Assembly (NCBI RefSeq): GCF_037646345.1
Contig: NZ_JBBEWR010000002.1
Location: forward strand, 124,001 to 188,000
Direction: 5' to 3'
Source of the DNA: Ascidiimonas aurantiaca
GTDB lineage: Bacteria; Bacteroidota; Bacteroidia; Flavobacteriales; Flavobacteriaceae
Length of the DNA: 64,000 nt
The notes beneath the pieces are model-generated. The model searched no databases, was not told the origin of the DNA, and saw only the letters and a list, made by a program, of their open reading frames with translations. The translations under genes were made by a program, and so were the position numbers. Positions 42,742 through 50,712 of the stretch are shown in pieces (position 1 is the stretch's first letter; every line of letters starts with the position of its first letter).

Positions 42742-43905
42742 TTATTGTACCACCAATGTAACCATTTTATCAGATACTGTTTTAACGGCAAGTGTATCTT
42801 TACTAATTAAAGAAGATATGTTCATTATGTAATCACAATGTGAGTGAAAGAGATCTTTTGGCATATACCCATTTACGGCTTTTAGAGTATCTCCAATTTT
42901 TAACGGAAAAGAGGGGGACGTTCGGTTAACTACCCAAAGTGAATCGTTTAGAATGCCAGGGATAAATGCTTTTGCTCTTTCAATATGTATTTCTTTGAAA
43001 GGTTGAAGAGTGATCTCCTGTTGGTCGTAATCTATTAAAACAATACAACTTTTAAGAAATTCATTACCTAACAGTGCTTTGCCGATAGCTGAGAATTCAA
43101 CAGGCATGTTTTGAGAATATCCGCCAATGGAAACTTCCAGGTCTTTTATGGTGAGGGTATCTCGGTTACTGCCATAGATGCCCGAAGTTGACCGGTCAAA
43201 TACAATTCGTTCATTCTTTGACGAGAAAGCTTTTTTAAATTTATCCGGTAGTACGAGCCCGCCGTTATAACCTACATCAAAAAGTATGTTTTCAACCGTT
43301 CGTCCTTCAATCTCTAAAGTAATTTTGGGTGTACCCGAAAGCGTTGGTTTCTCAAAAGGGATACTGTAAGCGGTTCGGTTCGGTACTTTGGGAAAAGGGG
43401 TGTCAGAAAAATATATTTGTTCGTTTTGATAATCAATTTTCCAGTGAGCCAGTTTAATCAAATTAGCGCCAATAATGCCGTGTGCCGCTACACATGGACT
43501 TGCAGAGGTTTTATCATATACCACCTTTCCGGCACCTATGTTGTAAAACGAGGTATTGCCCAGCCGAATAGAATCTATACGGGTTACTTCAATATCCCTG
43601 GTCACGCCTTGAGCAGTGGAATTTTTTTTTGTGGTAACTGTTGGCAACCCAAGTGTCTCGGCCAGATTGTTTTCAAGTTTACTGTTAAAAGCCCCGGTGT
43701 CAAAAATAAATTCCTTTTCAGTGGGGTCATCGTTTACATATGCTTTAATTACAATAATGTCCTTGCGTAATTCAAAAGGAATCACCTCCACAAATTCTTG
43801 TTTTCGTAATTCTCCGTTAGAAAGCAGCCGTACGTTGGCCATGTACGAGCAATTACTTAGTAATAAAGGAACAATTAAAATATAAAAAAGGCGTGTAGAT
43901 CTCAT
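42742..43905 (-). CDS. Retropepsin-like aspartyl protease lipoprotein
   Basis: 387 residues. Lipobox LLSNC (Cys19) predicts a lipid-anchored periplasmic protein. Two aspartyl-protease halves are seen: EFIFDTGAFNSKL and, later, NILFDVGYNGGLVLP. The second has DVG in place of DTG, so the pair may be imperfect. The C-terminal part (KIGDTLKAVNGYMPKDLF) resembles a PDZ domain. This layout is typical of Bacteroidetes aspartyl-protease/PDZ proteins of unknown substrate. It is convergent with the acyltransferase gene. Confidence 0.75.
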   Translation of the reverse strand: MRSTRLFYILIVPLLLSNCSYMANVRLLSNGELRKQEFVEVIPFELRKDIIVIKAYVNDDPTEKEFIFDTGAFNSKLENNLAETLGLPTVTTKKNSTAQGVTRDIEVTRIDSIRLGNTSFYNIGAGKVVYDKTSASPCVAAHGIIGANLIKLAHWKIDYQNEQIYFSDTPFPKVPNRTAYSIPFEKPTLSGTPKITLEIEGRTVENILFDVGYNGGLVLPDKFKKAFSSKNERIVFDRSTSGIYGSNRDTLTIKDLEVSIGGYSQNMPVEFSAIGKALLGNEFLKSCIVLIDYDQQEITLQPFKEIHIERAKAFIPGILNDSLWVVNRTSPSFPLKIGDTLKAVNGYMPKDLFHSHCDYIMNISSLISKDTLAVKTVSDKMVTLVVQ

Positions 43906-43916
43906 TATTAAATTTT

Positions 43917-44597
43917 TTAAGAGGCTGTTGAACGATTAAATTTTTTTTCAGTTTTTTGAAGCCAATACACTATCGCAGGAATTCCAATAAGCGAAGGTAG
44001 TGCAAAAGCCAGATATGGGTTCATAAGGTCATAACGGGTTACTACGGTCGATAGAAATGCCGTGAATGTGGCAATATAGCCCCCCATCATATTACCAATA
44101 TGTGACACGTACCAGTGATAAGGTTTCTTCGGTTTTTTAATAAAAGGCATGAGATTGGTGTAAGTAAGGTATAATCCGCCTAAACCAAAACCAAGAGACA
44201 ACAAGGGACCGCCCAAATGTGCATTTGTTCGCCACAGATAAGTAATTCCCAAAATAACAAATAACAAATTGGCAAAACCGTTCAAAAACCCAGCCAGCCA
44301 GTCATACCACTGAGGGCGTTGGTTTTTATGCAGTTTTTTCAATTTCAAAATACGAATACCACAAAAAACACTGTAATAGCTTAAAAAAGCAATTAAAAAC
44401 AAAAAACGATTGTATTTATAACTGGCAACCAGAATACCTGTGATAAAAACAAAAGTCATTGCCCAAAAATAGAAACGGCCAAAAGTGATATGGCGTGTAC
44501 CACCTTTCTTTGACAAAATAGAAACCAACCCTGTGAAAAGTGCCACTGTTCCTGTTACAATATGAACATATAATATAAATTTAAAAAAGTTTTCCAT
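43917..44597 (-). CDS. DUF2306-like integral membrane protein
   Basis: 226 residues, about six to seven hydrophobic helices. The N-terminal segment LYVHIVTGTVALFTGLVSIL with KGGTRHITFGRFYFWAM has the conserved histidines of the DUF2306 family. Function is unknown. It lies 11 nt upstream of the aspartyl-protease gene on the same strand, so the two are probably cotranscribed. Confidence 0.65.
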   Translation of the reverse strand: MENFFKFILYVHIVTGTVALFTGLVSILSKKGGTRHITFGRFYFWAMTFVFITGILVASYKYNRFLFLIAFLSYYSVFCGIRILKLKKLHKNQRPQWYDWLAGFLNGFANLLFVILGITYLWRTNAHLGGPLLSLGFGLGGLYLTYTNLMPFIKKPKKPYHWYVSHIGNMMGGYIATFTAFLSTVVTRYDLMNPYLAFALPSLIGIPAIVYWLQKTEKKFNRSTAS

Positions 44598-44711
44598 AGT
44601 GGCGATGCCTGATTTGTTTTGGCAAATTTGGATATTTCTCCGCGAAAAACACCTTTAAAATCAGTGCTTTGGTATAAAAGGGACGTAAATGGTACAAACA
44701 GGAAGCCTGGT

Positions 44712-45602
44712 TTAACCGGCAGTTTTGAGGAAGTTTTGCAGGGCTTCGGTTTTTGCTCTCGATACCGGAATATCGATATCGCTATTTCGTACCGTTAATA
44801 CTAGATTTCGTGCATTTCCCTGAACACTTATAATATGATCAACATTCACAATGTAACTTTTTTGACAATGAAAGAATGAGGAGGCAGGTAAAAATTCCAG
44901 TATAGATCTGAGGCTATTACGTATCAGTTTTTTTTGAATACTAAGAGTACCTGAACTGTAATACACCTCAATATAGTTTCCTTCCGATTTTAAGTAAATA
45001 AGCTCTTCAGGAAGTAGTTTAAGCTCTATTTTACCATTTTCACCCGGGATCAAAATATATTTTTCCTTTTGCTGTATAACCCCATTTTCTTTATTGTCAT
45101 AGTTTTCTTTTCGCGCTTTAAGTTGTTTTGAAATAGAAACTGCCTGTTTTAACTTCTTTTTCTGATGCATAAACTGCTCAAAAAATACGAGAATACTAAT
45201 AGGTATCACACTTATGGCCATCGTTTTAAGAAATACCTGAAAAAACAAAGAAATACCCGTTTCATTAGTAATACTGCTAACTAGTAAAAACATATAAGTG
45301 AGTAGAATAATTAAAAGTAAAGTGCCCCATATGAGGAGTATTTCTTTACCTAAAACCCAATTTTCCGGTTTTGACCATTTTGGAAAAAACCGTTGTATAA
45401 AAGTTACCATTAACCAGATACTGGAAGCTGCAATTACACTATTTATAAGAGCCAGCCAAACTCTGTGCTTCAGTGGTAATGTGTGATAACCAAAAGGAGA
45501 AAGCACCACTAAAACAAAAAAAGTAGCCACCCCTGTAATGAGAACACTGTTACGGTTAAAAATAAAAGGGTGTGGTCTTTTAAATAGCGCTTTTAAGTTC
45601 AT
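44712..45602 (-). CDS. LytTR-domain membrane regulator
   Basis: 296 residues from the ATG at 45602 (MNLKALFKRPHPFIFN); a 22-residue upstream extension is possible but not conserved-looking. Four hydrophobic segments precede a charged linker and a LytTR domain (about 200-296) with LIYLKSEGNYIEVYYSSG and FFHCQKSYIVNVDHIISVQGNARN. The layout is the same as at 40572-41435, and the two share the (V/I)SVxGNA motif in the DNA-binding domain. The neighbours suggest no specific target. Confidence 0.82.
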   Translation of the reverse strand: MNLKALFKRPHPFIFNRNSVLITGVATFFVLVVLSPFGYHTLPLKHRVWLALINSVIAASSIWLMVTFIQRFFPKWSKPENWVLGKEILLIWGTLLLIILLTYMFLLVSSITNETGISLFFQVFLKTMAISVIPISILVFFEQFMHQKKKLKQAVSISKQLKARKENYDNKENGVIQQKEKYILIPGENGKIELKLLPEELIYLKSEGNYIEVYYSSGTLSIQKKLIRNSLRSILEFLPASSFFHCQKSYIVNVDHIISVQGNARNLVLTVRNSDIDIPVSRAKTEALQNFLKTAG

Positions 45603-46110
45603 GCCTGCAAAATACGTTTTTTTTAGAATGGGATCTTCAAGTGAACAGCTTACCTGCCCTATGTTCATGCTTAGAAATTATTATTTTAAAGCACCCTATT
45701 TTTCGGTTACTGGGTGTGGTGAGTACCGCTAATACCTTTGTGAAGTATAAAATTCTAAAAATACCTGAATTTGGGCAGGATAGAAGTTTTGTGTTACACA
45801 CTACTTTAAGTCTCCAGAGTAGCATCTGCTTTTACTGCGCAGAGGCTTCTAACAGGTATGATAGAAAGCGCCTTATTGATCACTTAGTATAAAACATAAA
45901 AACCGAAGAAAACCGAAAGAGACTAAAGTTAAGAAACCGGGTTTCATATATGAAAAAGGAGATAAACCTTATGTTAATCTCCTTTTAGTTCTGAACCTTC
46001 TGCTTACAATTATATACCTTTTTTTCTTCTTTAAAAATACTGGGAAAGATATGGTTTACCATTATTTTTGTAAGTGAGGCTGTTTTTAACAATTAATTAT
46101 TTATCAAAAA
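45603..46110. other. Intergenic region with a pirin terminator
   Basis: 508 nt with no convincing gene; the weak + strand reading near 45641-45892 has no recognisable motif. A hairpin AAAAGGAGAT (45954-45963) and ATCTCCTTTT (45977-45986), followed by a T-run on the minus strand, is a likely terminator of the pirin gene. Confidence 0.55.
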
Positions 46111-46824
46111 TCAGCTCATGGGCACTTCTATAAGGAGTAACTCTGTAGCACTATCAGCTTTTATATCCAACTGGTTAATATCCCATACCCCAAATCCGTC
46201 TCTTCTATCTAAAGACTGATCATTAATGGTAACTTTGCCATCAATAACAAAGGCATAAACACCATTGTTTTGAGGGTCATTTAAATGATAGGTAAGTGAT
46301 GTATCCTTTTCTAATGAGGTCATAGAGAACCAGGCATTTTGATGGATCCAGACACCTGCATCATCTGCATGAGGGGACAGTATTTGTTGTAATTTGTTTT
46401 TCCGGTCTTCAAGATTGAGAGTGATCTGATCATACCTGGGTTCCACACCCTTTTTGTCGGGGAAAACCCATATTTGAAGAAATTTTACGGGTTTGTCCTT
46501 ATTAGCATTGTATTCACTGTGCATGATACCACTACCGGCGCTCATTACCTGAATATCTCCCTGTTTAATAACAGCGGTTGTACCCATACTGTCTTTATGT
46601 TCCAGATCGCCTTCCAGAGGAATGGAAATGATCTCCATATCCCTGTGAGGGTGGGTGCCGAATCCCTGCCCTTCGGAAACAGTATCATCATTAAGGACCC
46701 GTAACATCCCAAAGTTGTTTCGCTCGGGGTGGTGATAGTTAGCGAAGCTAAAGGTGTGTTTGGATTGTAACCATCCGTGATTTGCATTACCTCTTGTGTC
46801 TGCTTTGTGTACTACTGATTTCAT
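46111..46824 (-). CDS. Pirin-family protein (YhhW-like)
   Basis: 237 residues of the bicupin pirin fold. Metal-binding segments are GTHPHRDMEIISI and GSGIMHSEYN, giving the three-His/one-Glu site of YhhW-type quercetinases. Pirins are cytoplasmic and can be dioxygenases or transcription cofactors. A perfect Shine-Dalgarno (AGGAGG) lies eight nucleotides before the start, which is unusual for this phylum. It stands as a single gene with its own terminator. Confidence 0.88.
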   Translation of the reverse strand: MKSVVHKADTRGNANHGWLQSKHTFSFANYHHPERNNFGMLRVLNDDTVSEGQGFGTHPHRDMEIISIPLEGDLEHKDSMGTTAVIKQGDIQVMSAGSGIMHSEYNANKDKPVKFLQIWVFPDKKGVEPRYDQITLNLEDRKNKLQQILSPHADDAGVWIHQNAWFSMTSLEKDTSLTYHLNDPQNNGVYAFVIDGKVTINDQSLDRRDGFGVWDINQLDIKADSATELLLIEVPMS

Positions 46825-46832
46825 TTTTTTTT

Positions 46833-46838
46833 CCTCCT
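46833..46838 (-). promoter_or_regulatory. Perfect Shine-Dalgarno before the pirin gene
   Basis: On the minus strand, AGGAGG in an AAAGGAGGAA context is placed eight nucleotides from the pirin ATG. Most starts in this window show no such motif, and Bacteroidetes ribosomes are known for not relying on it. Confidence 0.7.
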
Positions 46839-46997
46839 TTTAAATTATGTATTACAATTTTTTAGGGCTTAAATATATCTTCTTTTGTCGGTTGTTTTTA
46901 TAAAATCTTACAAAGACCAAATACATTGTAATTGTGTAAAATCTAAAACCAGCTAAGGTTTTACAGATTTCAAAACGTCTTTACGAAATGTAATTTG

Positions 46998-47408
46998 TCA
47001 ATGATCAATACAACAATTTTCACCTTTACAACGACAATAGCGATGATTATAAAAATGTAGTGCGATGAGGCCTATTGCGGGAAGATAAATAATCCATTCC
47101 GGCAAATGCCATACCTCAAGTTTTTCATTTACTATCAGTAATGACAAAAAGAGCCATGCGTACCAAAAGGCATGTTTAATCCATTTGCTCGAAGTGACCC
47201 GGGCAGACCAATAAATAGCGAGAAAAGAAATGACAAGGAATATCAGATCTAAAGTGCCCCACCACCAAGTATGCGTTTCTTCTATTATAGAAGTACCGGT
47301 ATATGCAACAAAAAGAAAGGGTGTAGCCAGGCAGTGCAAAAAACATAAACTGCTGGCAATGATACCAATAATATCTGACCTGGAAGAGAAGTTTAGCCAA
47401 TTTACCAT
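46998..47408 (-). CDS. MerC-like membrane protein
   Basis: 136 residues with four hydrophobic helices. The first helix contains CFLHC (Cys22, His25, Cys26), the MerC metal-binding motif; the C-terminus is CRCKGENCCIDH with four cysteines (125, 127, 132, 133) and a terminal histidine. MerC proteins transport Hg2+, but in Bacteroidetes MerC-domain proteins lie beside Fur-type regulators and metal genes. Divergent from the ABC operon and sharing the central palindrome, so zinc transport or trafficking is the favoured reading. Confidence 0.82.
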   Translation of the reverse strand: MVNWLNFSSRSDIIGIIASSLCFLHCLATPFLFVAYTGTSIIEETHTWWWGTLDLIFLVISFLAIYWSARVTSSKWIKHAFWYAWLFLSLLIVNEKLEVWHLPEWIIYLPAIGLIALHFYNHRYCRCKGENCCIDH

Positions 47409-47481
47409 TATCTAATTATTCTTTAAGGGATTTATGATTTTAAAAAAATATATCATGCCAATGAAGCTTTAAAAGGGTATG

Positions 47482-47489
47482 CAAATATA
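47482..47489 (-). promoter_or_regulatory. -7 element of the MerC-like gene
   Basis: On the minus strand TATATTTG matches TAnnTTTG. A TTG (plus-strand 47508-47510) lies 18 nt upstream and falls inside the palindrome. Confidence 0.55.
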
Positions 47490-47499
47490 AGTTAATTTC

Positions 47500-47526
47500 T
47501 ACAAATGCAACTTGGTTGCATTTGTA
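47500..47526. promoter_or_regulatory. Perfect 12-3-12 palindrome, probable Zur operator
   Basis: TACAAATGCAAC (47500-47511), spacer TTG, GTTGCATTTGTA (47515-47526): every base of the arms is complementary. It lies between the divergent MerC-like and ABC genes, covers the -33 positions of both promoters, and the last clear operon gene downstream is a Fur/Zur-family repressor. The size and A/T-flanked TGCAA-TTGCA core fit a Zur-type site. Confidence 0.75.
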
Positions 47527-47533
47527 TTTTTTC

Positions 47534-47541
47534 TATTTTTG
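47534..47541 (+). promoter_or_regulatory. -7 element of the ABC/Zur operon
   Basis: TATTTTTG matches TAnnTTTG. The TTG at 47512-47514, exactly the palindrome centre, is 19 nt upstream, the ideal -33 spacing. The first start codon is only 14 nt downstream, so the leader is very short. Confidence 0.65.
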
Positions 47542-47554
47542 TCAAAACACCAGA

Positions 47555-48181
47555 ATGGTCAAAACATCGAATCTTACGTATGCCTATGAAAATGGAAAGC
47601 AATTTGCTTTTCCGGATATTGATCTGGTCCCCGGAAAACACCTGTTAGTGATCGGTCGGTCTGGTGTAGGGAAGACCACCCTTTTATATCTCATGGCGGG
47701 ACTTCTATCGCCCATAGATGGTACCGTATCTATTGCCGGGACTACTCTGAATTCCCTGCCTCGTAATAAAATGGATAAATTTAGGGGGGAGCATATAGGC
47801 CTTATTTTTCAACAGTATCACTTCATTAAATCGCTAAATGTTTCTGATAATCTTCGCTTAAGACAAAGTTTCCCTAAAAAGGAGAATGATAAAAAGAGAA
47901 GGCATGAGCTTGCCGAAAGATTAGGGCTTACCGAACATTATAATAAAAGGGTAACGGCATTAAGCCAGGGACAACAGCAACGCCTTTCTATTGCACTGGG
48001 CCTTATTCACAGGCCCAGGATCATTTTTGCAGATGAGCCTACTTCTAACCTGGACGATGTGAACTGCGTAAAAGTTATAGATCTGCTTAAGGAGGAAGCC
48101 GAAATATGTAAGAGCAGCCTGTTGATCATTACACATGACCTCAGAGTAATGTCCCATTTTCAAAACCGGGTCATGCTATGA
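47555..48181 (+). CDS. ABC transporter ATP-binding protein (LolD/MacB type)
   Basis: 208 residues from the ATG at 47555; a TTG 39 nt upstream lies within the palindrome and ahead of the -7 element, so it is rejected. Walker A is GRSGVGKTTLLYLMAG, Q-loop GLIFQQYHF, signature ALSQGQQQRLSIALGL, Walker B IIFADEPTSNLDD, and the H-loop is in LLIITHDLRV. The family pairs with FtsX-like permeases. The stop overlaps the permease start by four bases (ATGA), so both are coupled. Confidence 0.88.
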   Translation: MVKTSNLTYAYENGKQFAFPDIDLVPGKHLLVIGRSGVGKTTLLYLMAGLLSPIDGTVSIAGTTLNSLPRNKMDKFRGEHIGLIFQQYHFIKSLNVSDNLRLRQSFPKKENDKKRRHELAERLGLTEHYNKRVTALSQGQQQRLSIALGLIHRPRIIFADEPTSNLDDVNCVKVIDLLKEEAEICKSSLLIITHDLRVMSHFQNRVML

Positions 48182-49395
48182 AACTAAGCTATCTCGCATA
48201 CAAAAACATGGTTTCCAAACCACTCAATCTGTTATTGAGCCTTATGTTATTGCTGTTAAGCGTATCACTGGTAACTTTTGTTTTACAGTTAAGTAAACAA
48301 CTGGGAGGGCAACTCAACAGGAATATTGCTCCTTTTGATATGGTGGTAGGGGCAAAGGGAAGCCCCCTGCAACTGGTTTTATCTTCCGTACTTCACATAG
48401 ATATGCCTACGGGGAATATTAAACTAAATGAGGTAGCCATGCTAAAAAAGCATCCTTTTATTGAAACCGCTATTCCCGTTTCTTATGGTGATAACTTTAA
48501 AGGTTTTCGTATTCTGGGCACAGAAACCCGGTACCTTGATCAATATAACGCCCGCTTATTTGAAGGGGCACTGTTCGAGAAGTCATTTGAAGTAGTTGCG
48601 GGGAGTGGTGCAGCCCGGCAATTGGGGTTGAAAGTAGGGGACAGCTTTACCAGTTCTCATGGGTTGGTTACAGCCAATAGTGAAGCACACGATGACCACC
48701 CTTTTGTCGTGAAGGGTATTTTAAGACCAACCGGAACCGTGGTCGATCAACTATTGATCACCAGTCTGGAGAGTATCTGGGAAGCGCACGATCACGGAGA
48801 AAGCGTTCATCATAAAGAAAAAGCTGATAACCCGGAAGAACACCATGAAGAAAAAGAGATTACTTCATTACTGGTAACTTTCAGGAGCCCTTTAGGAATG
48901 GTACAGATACCCAGATTTATAAATGAGAACACCACCATGCAGGCCGCTTTGCCGGGTTTTGAAGTACAACGGCTCATGAAGTTACTTGGCTCGGGAGTAC
49001 AGACCATACAGGGTATTGCACTGGCGATCCTTTTGGTTTCAGGATTAAGCATTTTTATCAGCCTTTTAAAAACTATAAGGGATAGAAGGCAGGAACTCGC
49101 ACTATTGAGAACTTATGGTCTTCGTACCAGACAGCTTCTCAGATTAGTACTTTTCGAAGCTATGTTCCTTGCACTTATGGGGTATTTTCTGGGATGGCTT
49201 CTGGGACGATTGGGAATATGGGGCGTTTCCCGGTACATGCAGGTTTCGTATGGGTATAGTTTGCAAATTACAGGTCCTGAATTATTTGAACTTTTTCTAT
49301 TGGGCCTTATACTGGCACTTGCCATAGTAGCCACTTTGCTGGCTTCTCTTTCTATTTTCAAACTGGATGTTGTAAAAACCTTATCAGATGCTTAG
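48178..49395 (+). CDS. FtsX/MacB-type ABC permease with His-rich loop
   Basis: 405 residues: one N-terminal membrane helix (about 15-40), a large periplasmic domain, and three C-terminal helices with the FtsX-type RDRRQELALLRTYGLR cytoplasmic loop. Unusually, residues 161-223 contain nine histidines, with AHDHGESVHHKE and EEHHEEKE concentrated at 204-223, suggesting zinc binding. It overlaps the next gene by 8 nt. It could mediate zinc-linked lipoprotein or metal export/import; direction cannot be inferred. Confidence 0.82.
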   Translation: MKLSYLAYKNMVSKPLNLLLSLMLLLLSVSLVTFVLQLSKQLGGQLNRNIAPFDMVVGAKGSPLQLVLSSVLHIDMPTGNIKLNEVAMLKKHPFIETAIPVSYGDNFKGFRILGTETRYLDQYNARLFEGALFEKSFEVVAGSGAARQLGLKVGDSFTSSHGLVTANSEAHDDHPFVVKGILRPTGTVVDQLLITSLESIWEAHDHGESVHHKEKADNPEEHHEEKEITSLLVTFRSPLGMVQIPRFINENTTMQAALPGFEVQRLMKLLGSGVQTIQGIALAILLVSGLSIFISLLKTIRDRRQELALLRTYGLRTRQLLRLVLFEAMFLALMGYFLGWLLGRLGIWGVSRYMQVSYGYSLQITGPELFELFLLGLILALAIVATLLASLSIFKLDVVKTLSDA

Positions 49396-49828
49396 ATCAT
49401 TTTTAACCTTTTTATTTGTAGCTTTGGTATGTACCGTTGTATCGGGACAGGAACAACTGACATGGAAAGATTTTGCCGATGTAAATTTTGAACCTGAATA
49501 CAACGAGAAGTATGAGATCTATTTTTTAATGCCAAAGTTTGGTGAGAAGATACGGTCTTACCAGGGAAAACAGGTGAGCATAAAAGGGTATTTTCTTGAT
49601 ATTTCGGGTAATGGAGAGGTGTTCCTGATCTCTCAAAACCCAATGGCATCCTGTTTTTTCTGTGGGGCTGCGGGGCCTGAGACTATTATTGAAGTTAATT
49701 TTAAAAAGCAACCTCCCTTTAAAACCGATCAAATGGTGACGGTTATCGGGGTGCTTGAACTCAATAAAGAGAATGTAGATCATTGTAACTATATTTTAAA
49801 AGAGGCTACAGGCCGGTTAGTAAATTAA
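49388..49828 (+). CDS. Exported CFFCG-motif protein 1 (DUF3299-like)
   Basis: 146 residues with a signal peptide (MLRSFLTFLFVALVCTVVSGQ). The core, a small beta-barrel-like region with KQVSIKGYFLDI, NPMASCFFCGAAGPET (Cys89-x2-Cys92) and MVTVIGVLELN, resembles the DUF3299 family; a CxxC metal or redox site is likely. It overlaps the permease gene by 8 nt. The next gene is a paralogue with the same motif. Confidence 0.65.
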   Translation: MLRSFLTFLFVALVCTVVSGQEQLTWKDFADVNFEPEYNEKYEIYFLMPKFGEKIRSYQGKQVSIKGYFLDISGNGEVFLISQNPMASCFFCGAAGPETIIEVNFKKQPPFKTDQMVTVIGVLELNKENVDHCNYILKEATGRLVN

Positions 49829-49832
49829 AAAA

Positions 49833-50270
49833 ATGCGATTTTTTCTTTTGATAGTAGTATTTTGGGTGGGAACGAATGGGTATACACAGACTATTTTAGA
49901 CTGGCCCGATCTTACCGAAGGTATATCCTGGGCGCGTCCCTTCCCTAAAACAAGTATTCCCGAGTTTCAGAAAGCAACTTTTTCTCCTAAAATGAAGGCT
50001 TTGGAAGGAAAGCGGGTTATGCTTACCGGGTACCTGTTAGTATTAGATGGTCAGCAAACCGTATATCTTCTTTCTAAAAACCCCATGGCTTCCTGTTTTT
50101 TCTGTGGTAATGGCGGCCCTGAAACGGTGGTCGATTTACAGTTTGCCGAAAAGCAGTCTTTTGAAATGGATGATTTGCTCTCCATAGAAGGAACACTTTA
50201 CCTGAACGAAAATGATCCCAATGCATCCTATTATCGAATTAAAGATGCACAGGGTATAAGTTTTAAATAA
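49833..50270 (+). CDS. Exported CFFCG-motif protein 2 (DUF3299-like)
   Basis: 145 residues with a signal peptide ending near GYTQ. It shares RVMLTGYLLVLDG and NPMASCFFCGNGGPET (Cys88-x2-Cys91) with the preceding gene, so the two are a tandem duplication that has diverged outside the motif. The four-nucleotide gap and same direction place it in the operon. The function is not known; the cysteine pair probably binds zinc or another thiophilic metal. Confidence 0.65.
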   Translation: MRFFLLIVVFWVGTNGYTQTILDWPDLTEGISWARPFPKTSIPEFQKATFSPKMKALEGKRVMLTGYLLVLDGQQTVYLLSKNPMASCFFCGNGGPETVVDLQFAEKQSFEMDDLLSIEGTLYLNENDPNASYYRIKDAQGISFK

Positions 50271-50280
50271 GTGACCGTAG

Positions 50281-50685
50281 ATGAAAAATGAAAGCTGCAA
50301 ACAACTTTTAGAACAGAAAGGATTAAAAAAGACAAGGGTACGTATGGCTTTGCTCCAACACTTTATGAATATGGAACGTGCCCAGTCTTATAACGATCTG
50401 CAGGCGGCACTGGTGAGCGAAGTAGATAAATCTACCCTTTACCGAAACCTGACGAGTTTTGAGCAGGCCGGCATTATTCATCGCATTAACGACCATTCCG
50501 GAATTACAAAATATGCATTTGGGAAGTCTCCGTCCGGAGGTTACGAACACGCCCATTTTGTTTGTGAATGTTGCGAAAATGTTTACTGTATGGAGGCACT
50601 TACCCCCATTCATTTCAGTGTTCCAAAAGGTTTCAGAACCAATAAAGTACAAACTATAATCAGGGGAATTTGCGCAAATTGTTGA
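50281..50685 (+). CDS. zur: Fur-family repressor, probable Zur
   Basis: 134 residues. A winged-helix N-terminus (QKGLKKTRVRMALLQHF ... VDKSTLYRNLTSFEQAGIIHRI) is followed by the metal-binding dimerisation domain with HAHFVCECCENVYCMEAL (His90, His92, Cys95, Cys98) and a C-terminal Cys131-x2-Cys134 (GICANC), the structural Zn(Cys4) set. Fur and Zur cannot be split with certainty, but the operon content and operator favour Zur. It is last or near-last in the operon controlled by the palindrome, so autoregulation is expected. Confidence 0.8.
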   Translation: MKNESCKQLLEQKGLKKTRVRMALLQHFMNMERAQSYNDLQAALVSEVDKSTLYRNLTSFEQAGIIHRINDHSGITKYAFGKSPSGGYEHAHFVCECCENVYCMEALTPIHFSVPKGFRTNKVQTIIRGICANC

Positions 50686-50712
50686 GCATTGTTCCATTCA
50701 ATAATAAGCCAT

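Noticed and set aside
45641..45892. Plus-strand frame of 83 codons between LytTR and pirin genes
   Set aside because: It overlaps the LytTR 5' region, has no family motif and is rich in unlikely codons; treated as non-coding.
47516..47554. Upstream TTG start for the ABC ATPase adding 13 residues
   Set aside because: The TTG lies within the palindromic operator and upstream of the -7 element, so it would not be on the mRNA; the ATG at 47555 gives the normal family N-terminus.
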